This document shows, piece after piece, positions 8,610 through 17,181 of a stretch of DNA of 58,189 nucleotides. The stretch's first letter is position 1, and every line of letters starts with the position of its first letter. This stretch comes from Muribaculaceae bacterium. Its GTDB lineage: Bacteria; Bacteroidota; Bacteroidia; Bacteroidales; Muribaculaceae. The notes under the pieces were generated by a model. It was not told where the DNA came from and ran no database searches. It saw only the letters and a list, made by a program, of their open reading frames with translations. Both the position numbers and the translations under genes were made by a program. The stretch is taken from the NCBI GenBank assembly GCA_023667015.1, contig JAMPAX010000010.1:1-58189 (forward strand), in the 5' to 3' direction.

Positions 8610-9046
8610 CAATCGTAGGGGATTATGGCAATCATCTGAGCGAATTGTTCGGTCATCTTATTGAGCGGCCCGGATACCATCGGCTTGAGCATCATCGGTA
8701 TGTCGATATCTATGACTACGCGTGCTTCGCATTCTTCGGCACCAAGAGGTTTGATCTCGAGTGAAACACTTAGAGGTATCGGAGAACCTTCACCCTTCAG
8801 TCGTATCAGTGTAGGCTCCACGAGATCTGTGAGCCGCAATGTAATTGAGCCCACCGGTCCGGCGGGGAGTTCCAGCGAGTCGGGAGTCACATGAATCTGA
8901 GAGAGCTGTTCACGCTTGTCGGCAGGAAGCTGGTCTTCCGGGATGTTTGCGAGCATGGAAGCGAAGCTTTCAAGGTTTGAGAGCTTGCGGAATACTGACT
9001 CTGCGGAGTGCAGGATGTGTACGTCTTTGCTTTTGTAGATAGCCAT
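8609..9046 (-). CDS. SRPBCC (START/Bet v 1-like) family protein
   Basis: A 145-residue soluble protein with the helix-grip pattern of the SRPBCC superfamily: an N-terminal strand (YKSKDVHILHSAESVFRKLSNLESF), alternating beta strands in the middle and a long C-terminal helix (MVSGPLNKMTEQFAQMIAII). Such proteins bind hydrophobic ligands, but nothing here identifies the ligand. It lies 10 nt downstream of pyrE and is coupled to the Rieske-like gene. Confidence 0.75.
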   Translation of the reverse strand: MAIYKSKDVHILHSAESVFRKLSNLESFASMLANIPEDQLPADKREQLSQIHVTPDSLELPAGPVGSITLRLTDLVEPTLIRLKGEGSPIPLSVSLEIKPLGAEECEARVVIDIDIPMMLKPMVSGPLNKMTEQFAQMIAIIPYD

Positions 9047-9056
9047 TGTCTATTGT

Positions 9057-9707
9057 CTAAAGGTTGTCCGGATGGGTAGGAGTCCAATTGGCAGGATCCT
9101 TACGCCATTCGGTTAGGGTTTTGATATCATCGGGGGCTATATAATGGATTTTGGAAGCCACCTCGATCATTGTAGTATATGTCAATAAGGAGACGAGGTT
9201 TATATTCTCATCGCGGAAGCGCTTTACTGCGATGGGGAATTCGAAATTGAAGAGGGCGGCCATTCCTATAACGTCACAGCCGACATTTCGGATAGCCTCC
9301 ACTACGTTCAGAGAGCTGCCGCCGGTGCCTATCAGGTCTTCTACTACTACAACCTTGCTTCCGGGACGAAGATTGCCTTCAATCATATTTTCAAGACCAT
9401 GGTCCTTGGGAGTGGAGCGCACATATACGAAGGGCAGGTCAAGGCAATCGGCTGCGATGGCCGCGATGGCTATTGCGCCGGTAGCCACGCCGGCGATAGC
9501 GTCAACCTCGGGGAAGTTCTCGAGGATTTTGCGACACAGTTCTATTTTGATAAAATTTCTCACATCTGGGTAGGATAGGGCACGCCTATTGTCAGTATAA
9601 ATAGGGGAGTTCCAGCCTGATGCCCAGATAAAGGGGCTTTCGGGCTGTAGCTTTATCGCACTTATATGCAGTAGGCGTTCGGCCAGGAGTCTGTCTGGTG
9701 TATTCAT
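9057..9707 (-). CDS. pyrE: Orotate phosphoribosyltransferase PyrE
   Basis: A 216-residue enzyme converting orotate and PRPP to orotidine monophosphate in pyrimidine synthesis. The PRPP-binding loop VVVVEDLIGTGGSS and the lysine-bearing loop RSTPKDHGLENMIEG are clear. I start at 9707 (MNTPDRLLAERLL), which fits family length; a longer frame to 9800 would run through the promoter. It is the first gene of a five-gene run. Confidence 0.95.
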   Translation of the reverse strand: MNTPDRLLAERLLHISAIKLQPESPFIWASGWNSPIYTDNRRALSYPDVRNFIKIELCRKILENFPEVDAIAGVATGAIAIAAIAADCLDLPFVYVRSTPKDHGLENMIEGNLRPGSKVVVVEDLIGTGGSSLNVVEAIRNVGCDVIGMAALFNFEFPIAVKRFRDENINLVSLLTYTTMIEVASKIHYIAPDDIKTLTEWRKDPANWTPTHPDNL

Positions 9708-9736
9708 ATTAGTAAGCCTGATAAATATGCAAGATG

Positions 9737-9767
9737 CAAAATTAAAAAATAGACTGGAAAAATCAAA
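9737..9767 (-). promoter_or_regulatory. Promoter of the pyrE operon
   Basis: On the minus strand TTTG (9764-9767), a 19-nt spacer and TAATTTTG (9737-9744) form a full consensus promoter; the ATG is 30 nt downstream of the -7 box. Confidence 0.85.
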
Positions 9768-9827
9768 ATTTGAGGGTTCATGAGTTTTACAAGTTTTCAA
9801 GGTGCATCTGCGACTTGAAAACCTGAC

Positions 9828-11129
9828 TTAGAGGTTAAGTCCGGCACCCCCACCCCCGGTGTGGCCTCCTCCGAAGTTGCCACCGCCAAAATTGCCTCCT
9901 CCGAAGGCGCCGTTGTCCCTCCTCGAGCCGAGAGCCCCAATGATAGCACCCGCAGCCATAGCTCCGGCAACGCCGGAGGTGTCTTCCTTTCGCGGAAGAC
10001 GGTAGTGGCGGTCATCGCGATGATGGCAGAAGAGGCATTCGTATGTCTTGACTCCCATACCTTCACTACGAGTGGTGGCGGGACGCACTATCCTGTCGGA
10101 TTTCAGACACATAGCTACAGTGTGGCATGCCGGACACCGGGTATATTGAGTTTGGTTTTGCAAGAAGGGGAATCTTTCGATAGTACCACACTTCGGACAT
10201 AGCCATACGTCGTAGTCTACAGTGCCGAGGTTTTCTTCGAAGTCTTGCCCGGCACTAAGAAATTCATTGTCTGTATGCTCATCGAGCTTATTCATCGGGG
10301 TGCCACACGTGTCGCAGATACGCTTTTTGTCGCGGTTGCGCTTGTAGTTGGCTCGAGCTATCAGCGCAAAGGGGAGGGCAAGACCCAACGTGCAGAGTGC
10401 ACATACCCAATACGTAGAGAGATGGCGTTTCCAGCGCAAAGCTCGTTCGTAGTTGTCGAGTTTCTTACCCCCGCTGATGTCACTGATGAACATTGCTACG
10501 GCAAAAATGAATATGATAAAGATGACAATTCCTATAAAGTTTAGCAATGTGCCCTCCTCCAGAGCCTTCACTGCCGGCTGACCGTTTTGCGACCGACCAC
10601 TACGCAATTCTTTAGCGTTTGAGGGTATTTCTGCTACTCTGATGATAGCCGATACTGTGTTTGAAATAGCAGCATCGTAGTCATGAGCCAAGCCGGACTC
10701 GCGGTAGTTGTCCATCAGTATTTGATGGCATAGGGCATCGGTGAAGACCCCCTCGCAGCCATAGCCCGTAGTGATGAAAACATCGTTACCGCCGGTGTCG
10801 ACTACCATCAGCAATCCATTGTCATTATCGGTATTCCCAAGCCCCCATTTTTCAAACAGCTCTACGGAGTATTCTTGAATATTCATATCCTCTCCAACTG
10901 TGGGGACTACGGCAACACCCATCTGCACCGTTGTCTCCATTCTCAACTTTGCCAACGCATGGTTGAGGGAGGCAACGGTCTCTGCCGACAGCACTCCGGC
11001 CGGGTCTGATACAAATCCCGAAGGGGTGGCAAGTCGGGGATTCCGAGGAAACTCCACAGCTGAGGCCACAGAGCTGTAAAGGAGAATAAGGAAAACAACT
11101 ATATATTTCAAAATATTAAGCTTTTGCAT
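9828..11129 (-). CDS. TPM-domain membrane protein with zinc-ribbon pairs and Gly-rich tail
   Basis: A 433-residue protein. Residues 1-24 are a signal peptide. Residues ~40-170 form a TPM domain (FVSDPAGVLSAETVASLN, WGLGNTDNDNGLLMVVDTGGNDVFITTGYGCEG), a fold found exposed on the outer face of the membrane. Two hydrophobic segments follow at ~198-215 and ~242-260. The C-terminal half has four Cys pairs (CDTC, CPKC, CPAC, CLFC) typical of zinc ribbons and a final Gly/Asn/Phe-rich tail with GGGNF repeats. This layout is common in Bacteroidales TPM proteins; proposed roles include photosystem II repair in plants and phosphatase activity, not transferable here. It is transcribed away from dgt's 3' end and probably alone. 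Confidence 0.8.
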   Translation of the reverse strand: MQKLNILKYIVVFLILLYSSVASAVEFPRNPRLATPSGFVSDPAGVLSAETVASLNHALAKLRMETTVQMGVAVVPTVGEDMNIQEYSVELFEKWGLGNTDNDNGLLMVVDTGGNDVFITTGYGCEGVFTDALCHQILMDNYRESGLAHDYDAAISNTVSAIIRVAEIPSNAKELRSGRSQNGQPAVKALEEGTLLNFIGIVIFIIFIFAVAMFISDISGGKKLDNYERALRWKRHLSTYWVCALCTLGLALPFALIARANYKRNRDKKRICDTCGTPMNKLDEHTDNEFLSAGQDFEENLGTVDYDVWLCPKCGTIERFPFLQNQTQYTRCPACHTVAMCLKSDRIVRPATTRSEGMGVKTYECLFCHHRDDRHYRLPRKEDTSGVAGAMAAGAIIGALGSRRDNGAFGGGNFGGGNFGGGHTGGGGAGLNL

Positions 11130-11167
11130 AATAAAAGAATTTCAATCACAGCGAGCTTCCAAGGACG

Positions 11168-11184
11168 GCGAGCTTTCGGCTCGC
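11168..11184. repeat. Small palindromic element GCGAGC-TTTCG-GCTCGC
   Basis: A 6-bp hairpin with 5-nt loop. A second copy with one stem change lies at 30785-30801, where the loop is TTCCG. Both are followed by CAA and sit beside gene ends, resembling REP-type palindromes. Confidence 0.45.
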
Positions 11185-11200
11185 AACAACCCTCAACCCT

Positions 11201-11225
11201 CACATTTCGGTTATACCGAAATGTG
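11201..11225 (-). terminator. Hairpin directly after dgt
   Basis: A perfect 10-bp hairpin (11201-11210 with 11216-11225, loop TTATA) begins one base beyond the dgt stop codon. No T run follows on the minus strand, so it may be a 3'-end stabiliser or a U-tract-less terminator. It shares its loop-proximal core TTTCGG/CCGAAA with the hairpin at 31352-31384. Confidence 0.55.
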
Positions 11226-11226
11226 G

Positions 11227-12633
11227 TTACACTGCCGGGAGGCTATGTCCGTTGAGTTTTCGGAAGAGGTCGAGAGCATAGACGTCTGTCATCCCTGAGA
11301 CGTGGTCAAGTACGCCCATTACTCTATCGTATAACGCTTGAGAATGCACATCGTATTGACGGGGCACCTTCTCAAGCAGTAGTTTTGAGAAGTTTCTATC
11401 CGGATAAATTACTGCTTGTATCAGATTGTCAAGAAGATAAGTTAAAATTCTATTGCCGGCGATTTCAATGTCGACAACTTCGGGTGCACAGTAGATTCTA
11501 TCATAAGCCGTCCGGGAGCATGCCTGATAGGCATCGCGCAGTCGAGGTTGCATATCGCGAATAAGAGTAGTAGAATATTTGGCGGCAAGCATCTGAGACT
11601 CAGCTTCAACAAAGACGCGAGCGCAGTCATCTACCATCGTTCCGATGACATTGGAGCGCATGTAGCCTACCTTCTCATTGGGGTCGTCAAGGCGTTCCAT
11701 GATTCGTAGCATATCGTTCTGACGCGGCTCAGGGAAGAACCTCAGCAGGAGATCCTTCACTTGATCCAGCGATAGGATTTTGAGCCTGTGGGCATCCTCA
11801 ATATCCATAATCTGGTAGCAGATATCGTCGGCAGCCTCCATAATCCATACCAGCGGATGGCGTGCCCAGCGAGCCTCGCCCAAGGAAGGGATCCCGAGCT
11901 CAGTTGCTACTCTCTCATAAAGAGGAACTTCCGGTGAGAAGAAGCCGAATTTACCATGAGGTCCGGCATGCAACGAATCGTGAGGATATTTTACTACGGC
12001 TGCCAAGGCGCTGTAGGTCAGTGCGAATCCTCCATTACGACGTCCTACAAATTGATGGGTCAGCAGTCGGAAGGAATTGGCATTTCCCTCAAAATTTACC
12101 ATATCCGACCATTGATGGGGTGTGACCCCGACCTTCAGGTTTCTTCCTTCTCCTTCAGAGAAGTAAGTAGCGATGGTCTTCTCGCCGTTGTGGCCGAAGG
12201 GGGGATTGCCCATATCGTGGGCAAGGCAGGCCGTAGCCACAATGTCGCCCAGATTGAAGAATTTATCGGCCCAGGGCTCACCGGCATAGCGGGAATGAAG
12301 CATCATTGCTATAGAATTGGCCATTGAACGCCCTACACTGCTGACCTCTAAGCTGTGGGTAAGTCGATTGTGGACAAAGACACTGCCGGGTAACGGGAAT
12401 ACCTGCGTCTTGTTTTGCAGACGTCGGAAGGGGGATGAGAAGACCAGACGATCATAGTCTCGCTGGAAGTCAGAGCGGGTATGTTGCCGAGGGTCATGGT
12501 ATTCCTCAAGGCCTAATCGCTTGTCGGAAATAAGACGCGACCACTCCATAGTCTCTACATTGTCGCAGGCCACAGAGAAGTCCCTGCGCTGTGTATCTTC
12601 TGAGGGTATATGGGGTTGGAAATTATCAGACAT
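11227..12633 (-). CDS. dgt: Deoxyguanosinetriphosphate triphosphohydrolase-like protein (Dgt)
   Basis: A 468-residue HD-domain enzyme that splits dGTP (or dNTPs) into the nucleoside and triphosphate. The HD ligands are visible in RLTHSLEV, CLAHDMGNPPFGHNGE and EAADDICY. The opening FSSPFRRLQNKTQVFPLPG matches the dGTPase family. The length fits the longer Bacteroidota form. It has its own promoter 60 nt upstream and is divergent from the T9SS operon. Activity on nucleotides supports DNA precursor control or phage restriction; that role is inference. Confidence 0.9.
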   Translation of the reverse strand: MSDNFQPHIPSEDTQRRDFSVACDNVETMEWSRLISDKRLGLEEYHDPRQHTRSDFQRDYDRLVFSSPFRRLQNKTQVFPLPGSVFVHNRLTHSLEVSSVGRSMANSIAMMLHSRYAGEPWADKFFNLGDIVATACLAHDMGNPPFGHNGEKTIATYFSEGEGRNLKVGVTPHQWSDMVNFEGNANSFRLLTHQFVGRRNGGFALTYSALAAVVKYPHDSLHAGPHGKFGFFSPEVPLYERVATELGIPSLGEARWARHPLVWIMEAADDICYQIMDIEDAHRLKILSLDQVKDLLLRFFPEPRQNDMLRIMERLDDPNEKVGYMRSNVIGTMVDDCARVFVEAESQMLAAKYSTTLIRDMQPRLRDAYQACSRTAYDRIYCAPEVVDIEIAGNRILTYLLDNLIQAVIYPDRNFSKLLLEKVPRQYDVHSQALYDRVMGVLDHVSGMTDVYALDLFRKLNGHSLPAV

Positions 12634-12692
12634 AGTTAAAAATTTCTATCAACGTCACTATCATCATCGGCGCGAAGATGCAGACTGATATA

Positions 12693-12724
12693 CAAAATTA
12701 ACAAACAGCAATGGAATATACAAA
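12693..12724 (-). promoter_or_regulatory. Promoter of dgt
   Basis: On the minus strand TTTG (12721-12724), a 20-nt spacer and TAATTTTG (12693-12700) match the Bacteroidota promoter. No plus-strand match for the divergent porT operon is visible in the 140-bp gap. Confidence 0.8.
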
Positions 12725-12773
12725 TTTAATGGCTTCAAGCAATAAATTGAGAAGCTCCGACGTTTAATTAACA

Positions 12774-13580
12774 ATGAAGTCAACGAAGAAATTAGCCGCT
12801 ATTCAGTGGCAATATAATACCATCGAAAGTCTATCTACCATAGCATTATGGCGGGTAGCGCTTCTCGTTTTGCTTTGTATCTTCGCTCCGACACTCGCCT
12901 TGGCCAAGCCCGGCGATAAGATTCTTAATCGCCCCTATGCCGACCAGAAACGTATGCATCTCGGCTTTTCTGTGGGTATGCATTTTCAGGATCTGAAATT
13001 TACTCACAACGGATACATTGCCCCTCAGGGTGAGAAATGGGTCATGGAAGTGCCGGGATATTCCCCGGGATTCTGTGTGAATGTGTTGGGTGACCTGCGA
13101 TTACATCAGTATTTCAATCTGCGTGTCTCGCCGGGTATGTATTTTGGCTCTAAGACTGTAGAAATGATTGATTTCAACAGCGTAGCTGATGGACCCGGAA
13201 GCGCCACGGTCAAGCAAGTGCAGGATGTAAAGAGCGCTTACGTTGTTGTTCCTATAGAACTGAAGATATCGGGAGCCCGGTATCACAACTCTCGGCCGTA
13301 TGTTACTGTAGGAGGTATGGCAACCTTCGATGTCTCCAAGAAGCGTTCGGAGCCTCTGATGTTTAATACCTCCGACTTCTATTTGACTGTCGGTATGGGT
13401 TGCGACTTCTACCTTCCGTTCTTTAAGCTCAATCCGGAGATTAAGTTCTGTTTCGGATTGACCGATGTCTTGAAACATGATCGTCCCGACTTGGTAGACG
13501 ACCCCATAGCAATGGATATCACTAAGAGTTTAAAGAAGGTTAAATCTAACATGATAGTCCTCACTTTCTATTTCGAATGA
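12774..13580 (+). CDS. porT: T9SS outer-membrane protein PorT
   Basis: A 268-residue protein with a signal peptide ending near ALAKPG (~residue 45) and a beta-barrel pattern. The segment NRPYADQKRMHLGFSVGMHFQDLKF after the signal is the PorT/SprT family signature, and the last residues LTFYFE form an outer-membrane barrel end. PorT is required for secretion of gingipains in Porphyromonas and for gliding in flavobacteria. The gene overlaps porP by 4 nt (ATGA) and heads the T9SS operon. The N-terminus is long before the hydrophobic core, so an internal start is possible. Confidence 0.82.
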   Translation: MKSTKKLAAIQWQYNTIESLSTIALWRVALLVLLCIFAPTLALAKPGDKILNRPYADQKRMHLGFSVGMHFQDLKFTHNGYIAPQGEKWVMEVPGYSPGFCVNVLGDLRLHQYFNLRVSPGMYFGSKTVEMIDFNSVADGPGSATVKQVQDVKSAYVVVPIELKISGARYHNSRPYVTVGGMATFDVSKKRSEPLMFNTSDFYLTVGMGCDFYLPFFKLNPEIKFCFGLTDVLKHDRPDLVDDPIAMDITKSLKKVKSNMIVLTFYFE

Positions 13581-14578
13581 CACAACATCCCAACGCATAT
13601 AAATACCGTCTGAGTCTGTTGTTGCTACTCTTGAGCTTTATCGTGACGGCTCTTAGGGCACAAGGCGATGTGCAGTTTACTCAGTATTGGGCGGTGCCTA
13701 CATATTATAATCCGGCATATACAGGCTCTACCGACTATCTGCGGATTCGTGGTGGCGCGCGCTTGCAATGGCTCGGAATTGAGAACGCTCCGAAGTCTTT
13801 TATGGGGCTTGCCGACTCGCCATTGAAGATTGGTAAAAAACGTATTGGTGTGGGCTTAAATCTGATGCAGGAGAACCTCGGTCTATTCTCCAACTTGATG
13901 GTAAATATTCAGGCATCGTATAAGTTTAAGGCACTTAAGGGTGAATTCTCAGTGGGTCTGCAGGGTGGATACTACAACTCAAAATTTAAGGGCTCTGAGG
14001 TCTATATACCTGATGGCGATGACTATCATCAAGGCACAGACACCTCCATACCGATGCAAGACGTCACCGGCAATTCATTCGATTTCTCAACCGGTATATC
14101 CTATACACATAAGTATTTCAGTGTGGGTATATCCGGACTGCATCTGTTGAACCCCACAGTAAAACTGAATACGGAGGGCACAGAGACAGATTCAGAGACC
14201 GCCGAATTTGAGACAGAGCTTCCAAGAATGCTATATTTTACTGCTGATAGCAATATTCCGATAAAAAATACGTTATTTGAATTGCAGCCCTCCGTGATTG
14301 TCTCCACGGATTTTAATCAGGTGAATGGCGGAGTGACGATGCGAGCTCGATACAACAAGTTCCTGAGTTTCGGAGCCGGCTACCGCTGGGATGATGCCGT
14401 GAGTGTCATGATTGGGGCTGAATTTAAAAACTTCTTTATCGGTTATGCCTATGACTATCCGGTCAGTGCAATAGCTAAGGGAAGTAGCGGTAGCCACGAG
14501 CTGGTAGCCGGCTATCAGTTGAAGCTTGACTTCGGCGGCAAAAATAAGAATAAACACCGTTCCATTCGAATAATGTAG
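13577..14578 (+). CDS. porP: T9SS membrane protein PorP/SprF family
   Basis: A 333-residue outer-membrane protein. A signal peptide ends at about LRAQG, followed by the defining PorP/SprF opening DVQFTQYWAVPTYYNPAYTGS. The remainder alternates strands as in a 14-stranded barrel. In P. gingivalis PorP lies directly before porKLMN, as here; SprF-type paralogues pair with specific cargo, but this one belongs to the core operon. It overlaps porT by 4 nt and precedes gldK by 5 nt. Confidence 0.93.
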   Translation: MTQHPNAYKYRLSLLLLLLSFIVTALRAQGDVQFTQYWAVPTYYNPAYTGSTDYLRIRGGARLQWLGIENAPKSFMGLADSPLKIGKKRIGVGLNLMQENLGLFSNLMVNIQASYKFKALKGEFSVGLQGGYYNSKFKGSEVYIPDGDDYHQGTDTSIPMQDVTGNSFDFSTGISYTHKYFSVGISGLHLLNPTVKLNTEGTETDSETAEFETELPRMLYFTADSNIPIKNTLFELQPSVIVSTDFNQVNGGVTMRARYNKFLSFGAGYRWDDAVSVMIGAEFKNFFIGYAYDYPVSAIAKGSSGSHELVAGYQLKLDFGGKNKNKHRSIRIM

Positions 14579-14583
14579 CGACA

Positions 14584-16065
14584 ATGATAAAAGATAGAAA
14601 AAATAAGAAATACATCAGCAAGAAGCTCTTCGGAGCACTGCGCGGCAGCTTGGCTCTGGCAGCTCTGTCTCTTTTAGTAGCCTGCTCGGCCTCCCGTGGC
14701 GGCTCTGCAGGCGGCGAGGTCACCGGCGTCGGTGGCTCCACCTTCGCTGAACCTACCCCCTACGGGATGGTCCTCGTAGATCGCGGCGCTTACCGTATGG
14801 GTCCGGCCCACGATGATAGTATCGCCGGCATCAAGGCTAACAACCGCGGTGTCAGTGTCGATGCTTTCTGGATGGACGAAACGGAGGTCACAAACTCTAA
14901 GTATAAGCAGTTTGTCTTCTGGGTACGCGACTCGATTATTCGTGAACGCCTCGCTGACCCCGCTTTCGGCGGCAACGAAGCTTTCAAGATTGAGGAAGAC
15001 CGCGAAGGCAATCCTATCACCCCCTACCTCAACTGGAATCGCCCTATACCCTGGCGCAACCCCAATGAGGATGAGGCGCGTGCTATCGAGAGTGTGTATC
15101 GTACAAATCCCATAACCGGACGTCGTGAGCTCGACCCTACTCAGCTCAACTATCGCTATGAGGTCTTCAACCACACAGAGGCTGCCAAGCGTCGCAACCG
15201 CCTGGATCCCACTCGCCGTGAGTACAATACCGACCTCCCCGTGCCTACCGACCTCCCGGTAATCTCTAAGGATACTGCATATTTTGCTGAGGATGGTGAA
15301 ATCATTCGCGAGACTATCTCCCGCCCTCTTACCGGAGACTACGATTTCCTCAATACATATATTGTCAACGTCTATCCCGACACTACAGCCTGGATCAACG
15401 ACTTCGACAATGCTTACAATGAACCCTACACGCGTCTGTATTTCTCACATGCCGGCTACAATGACTATCCCGTAGTGGGCGTGAGCTGGGAACAGGCCAA
15501 CGCTTTCTCCAATTGGCGTACCGATTTTCTGCGCCGGTCGCTGGGAAGAGAGGGAATCTATGTAGAGCCCTATCGCTTGCCGACAGAGGCTGAATGGGAA
15601 TATGCTGCTCGCGCCGGTAATTCTGAAAGTGCATACCCCTGGGAGGAGACTCTCCCCTACGATGAACGCGGTTGCTTCTATGCCAACTTCAAGCCTATGG
15701 ATGGCGACTTCGTCAGAGACGGCCACGTGATTACTTCCCCCGTAGGAACCTATAGTCCCAACGACTTCGGCCTCTATGATATGGCCGGTAATGTATCCGA
15801 ATGGACCTCTACGGCTTATACCGAGAGTATAAATAAGCTGACTTCAGACCTTAACCCGGAATATCGTTACGATGCGGCTAAGGAAGACCCTTATAAGATG
15901 AAGCGTAAGATAGTGCGTGGAGGTTCTTGGAAGGATGTGGCTCAAAATCTGCGCTCCGACCTTAGAATGTGGGAATATCAAAATGAACAGCGCTCCTATA
16001 TCGGTTTCCGCAATGTGCGCTCCCAAATAGGTTTCGCTAAAGGTACCCAAAAGAAAAAGAAATAA
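14584..16065 (+). CDS. gldK: T9SS ring lipoprotein GldK/PorK (SUMF1-fold)
   Basis: A 493-residue lipoprotein: signal peptide with lipobox LVAC (C34), then a formylglycine-enzyme-like (SUMF1) domain with FWMDETEVTNSKYKQF, PVVGVSWEQANAFSNW, RLPTEAEWEYAARAG and RGGSWKD. GldK forms, with GldN, the periplasmic ring attached under the outer membrane. The ending carries a short basic tail KGTQKKKK. Only 3 nt separate it from gldL. Confidence 0.95.
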   Translation: MIKDRKNKKYISKKLFGALRGSLALAALSLLVACSASRGGSAGGEVTGVGGSTFAEPTPYGMVLVDRGAYRMGPAHDDSIAGIKANNRGVSVDAFWMDETEVTNSKYKQFVFWVRDSIIRERLADPAFGGNEAFKIEEDREGNPITPYLNWNRPIPWRNPNEDEARAIESVYRTNPITGRRELDPTQLNYRYEVFNHTEAAKRRNRLDPTRREYNTDLPVPTDLPVISKDTAYFAEDGEIIRETISRPLTGDYDFLNTYIVNVYPDTTAWINDFDNAYNEPYTRLYFSHAGYNDYPVVGVSWEQANAFSNWRTDFLRRSLGREGIYVEPYRLPTEAEWEYAARAGNSESAYPWEETLPYDERGCFYANFKPMDGDFVRDGHVITSPVGTYSPNDFGLYDMAGNVSEWTSTAYTESINKLTSDLNPEYRYDAAKEDPYKMKRKIVRGGSWKDVAQNLRSDLRMWEYQNEQRSYIGFRNVRSQIGFAKGTQKKKK

Positions 16066-16068
16066 CCT

Positions 16069-17139
16069 ATGGTAAAAAAAATTAGGAAATTCGGCAACGG
16101 CATCGAACGCTTTCTTCACGGCGAGAAGGGACAACGCTTTTTCAACTTCGCCTACTCTATAGGCGCCGCAATCGTTATCTGGGGCGCTCTGTTCAAGATT
16201 CTCCACCTCCCCGGTGGCTCCACTCTTCTCTGTATCGGTATGGGCACCGAAATCTTCATGTTTATTCTGACGGCTTTCGACCGCCCGCCGCGTGAGTATG
16301 CCTGGGAGGAGGTATTCCCGGTTTTCGATACTCATAATCAGGAGGATCGTCCGAATATCTCAGGTGCAGCCGGATCAGTAGTTATCAATGGCGGCGTGGC
16401 TCAAGCTGTCGACGATCCCTATTCCGACCAGTATGATGAGCAGAGCGGTGAGGCTTATGGTACTTATCCTGAGGAGGCGGCTTCTCAACATCAGGGAGCT
16501 TATGCTCCGGTGGCTGTGGGTCCCAATGCCAGCATCGCGGGTTTGCCCGCAGGCGCTGTCCTCACTGAGGAGGATACCAATTCTCTGCGAGACTCTATCT
16601 CGAAGATGGCCGCAGCTTCTGAACAACTCTCTCAGATGGCAGAACTTACCACTGCTACTCAAGACTATCTCGCCGGCCTGGCCGGCATCGCTTCTCAGAT
16701 GCAGCAACTACAGGAGACTACAAGAGCTCTCAACGAGGTTAGCGGCACTCTGCTGCAGGCTTATCGCCAGATTACTGACAATTCCGACTCTATCGCTGCT
16801 AATGCGGAAGGATACGTCGGCAGTATGGAAGACCTCAACAGGAATATCGGTGGACTCAATACTATCTACGAGATTCAGCTTAAGAGCGTAAGCTCGCAGA
16901 TTGAGACTATCGACAGAGTCAATCGCGGTCTGAAGGATATCCGCGACATGTATGAAAAGTCGGCTGCTGAATCTTCACATTATTGCGAGGAGACAGAGAA
17001 AATGGCTCGTTACATGAAGCAGCTTAATAATGTATACGAGCAGATGATTAAGGCCATGACAATCAATATGTACAACCCTATGATGGGAGGTGCAGCCGCC
17101 GGCTCCAATCCTTATGTCCGGCCTGATCAGGAGGACTGA
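16069..17139 (+). CDS. gldL: T9SS inner-membrane motor protein GldL/PorL
   Basis: A 356-residue protein with two N-terminal membrane helices (about 26-46 and 52-71) and a long cytoplasmic part. E61, inside helix 2 (MGTEIFMF), matches the conserved membrane glutamate tied to proton flow in GldL. The cytoplasmic region after the helices has an acidic, Pro/Gly-rich linker (~100-160) and then a coiled-coil-like region with repeated Q, L and A (~175-340). It is longer than the roughly 215-residue Flavobacterium protein. With GldM it forms the rotary motor that powers the T9SS. Confidence 0.95.
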   Translation: MVKKIRKFGNGIERFLHGEKGQRFFNFAYSIGAAIVIWGALFKILHLPGGSTLLCIGMGTEIFMFILTAFDRPPREYAWEEVFPVFDTHNQEDRPNISGAAGSVVINGGVAQAVDDPYSDQYDEQSGEAYGTYPEEAASQHQGAYAPVAVGPNASIAGLPAGAVLTEEDTNSLRDSISKMAAASEQLSQMAELTTATQDYLAGLAGIASQMQQLQETTRALNEVSGTLLQAYRQITDNSDSIAANAEGYVGSMEDLNRNIGGLNTIYEIQLKSVSSQIETIDRVNRGLKDIRDMYEKSAAESSHYCEETEKMARYMKQLNNVYEQMIKAMTINMYNPMMGGAAAGSNPYVRPDQED

Positions 17140-17181
17140 CAGTAGCTCCGGCAATCTATTACAACCCTATAAAAGAAATCA

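Noticed and set aside
11227..12633. dgt considered as part of an anti-phage defence system
   Set aside because: dGTPases can restrict phage, but no other defence gene is nearby and the neighbours are housekeeping, so I treat it as nucleotide metabolism.
15395..15726. Minus-strand frames inside gldK, with similar ones in other T9SS genes
   Set aside because: They are shadows of strongly coding plus-strand genes; residue patterns are not protein-like.
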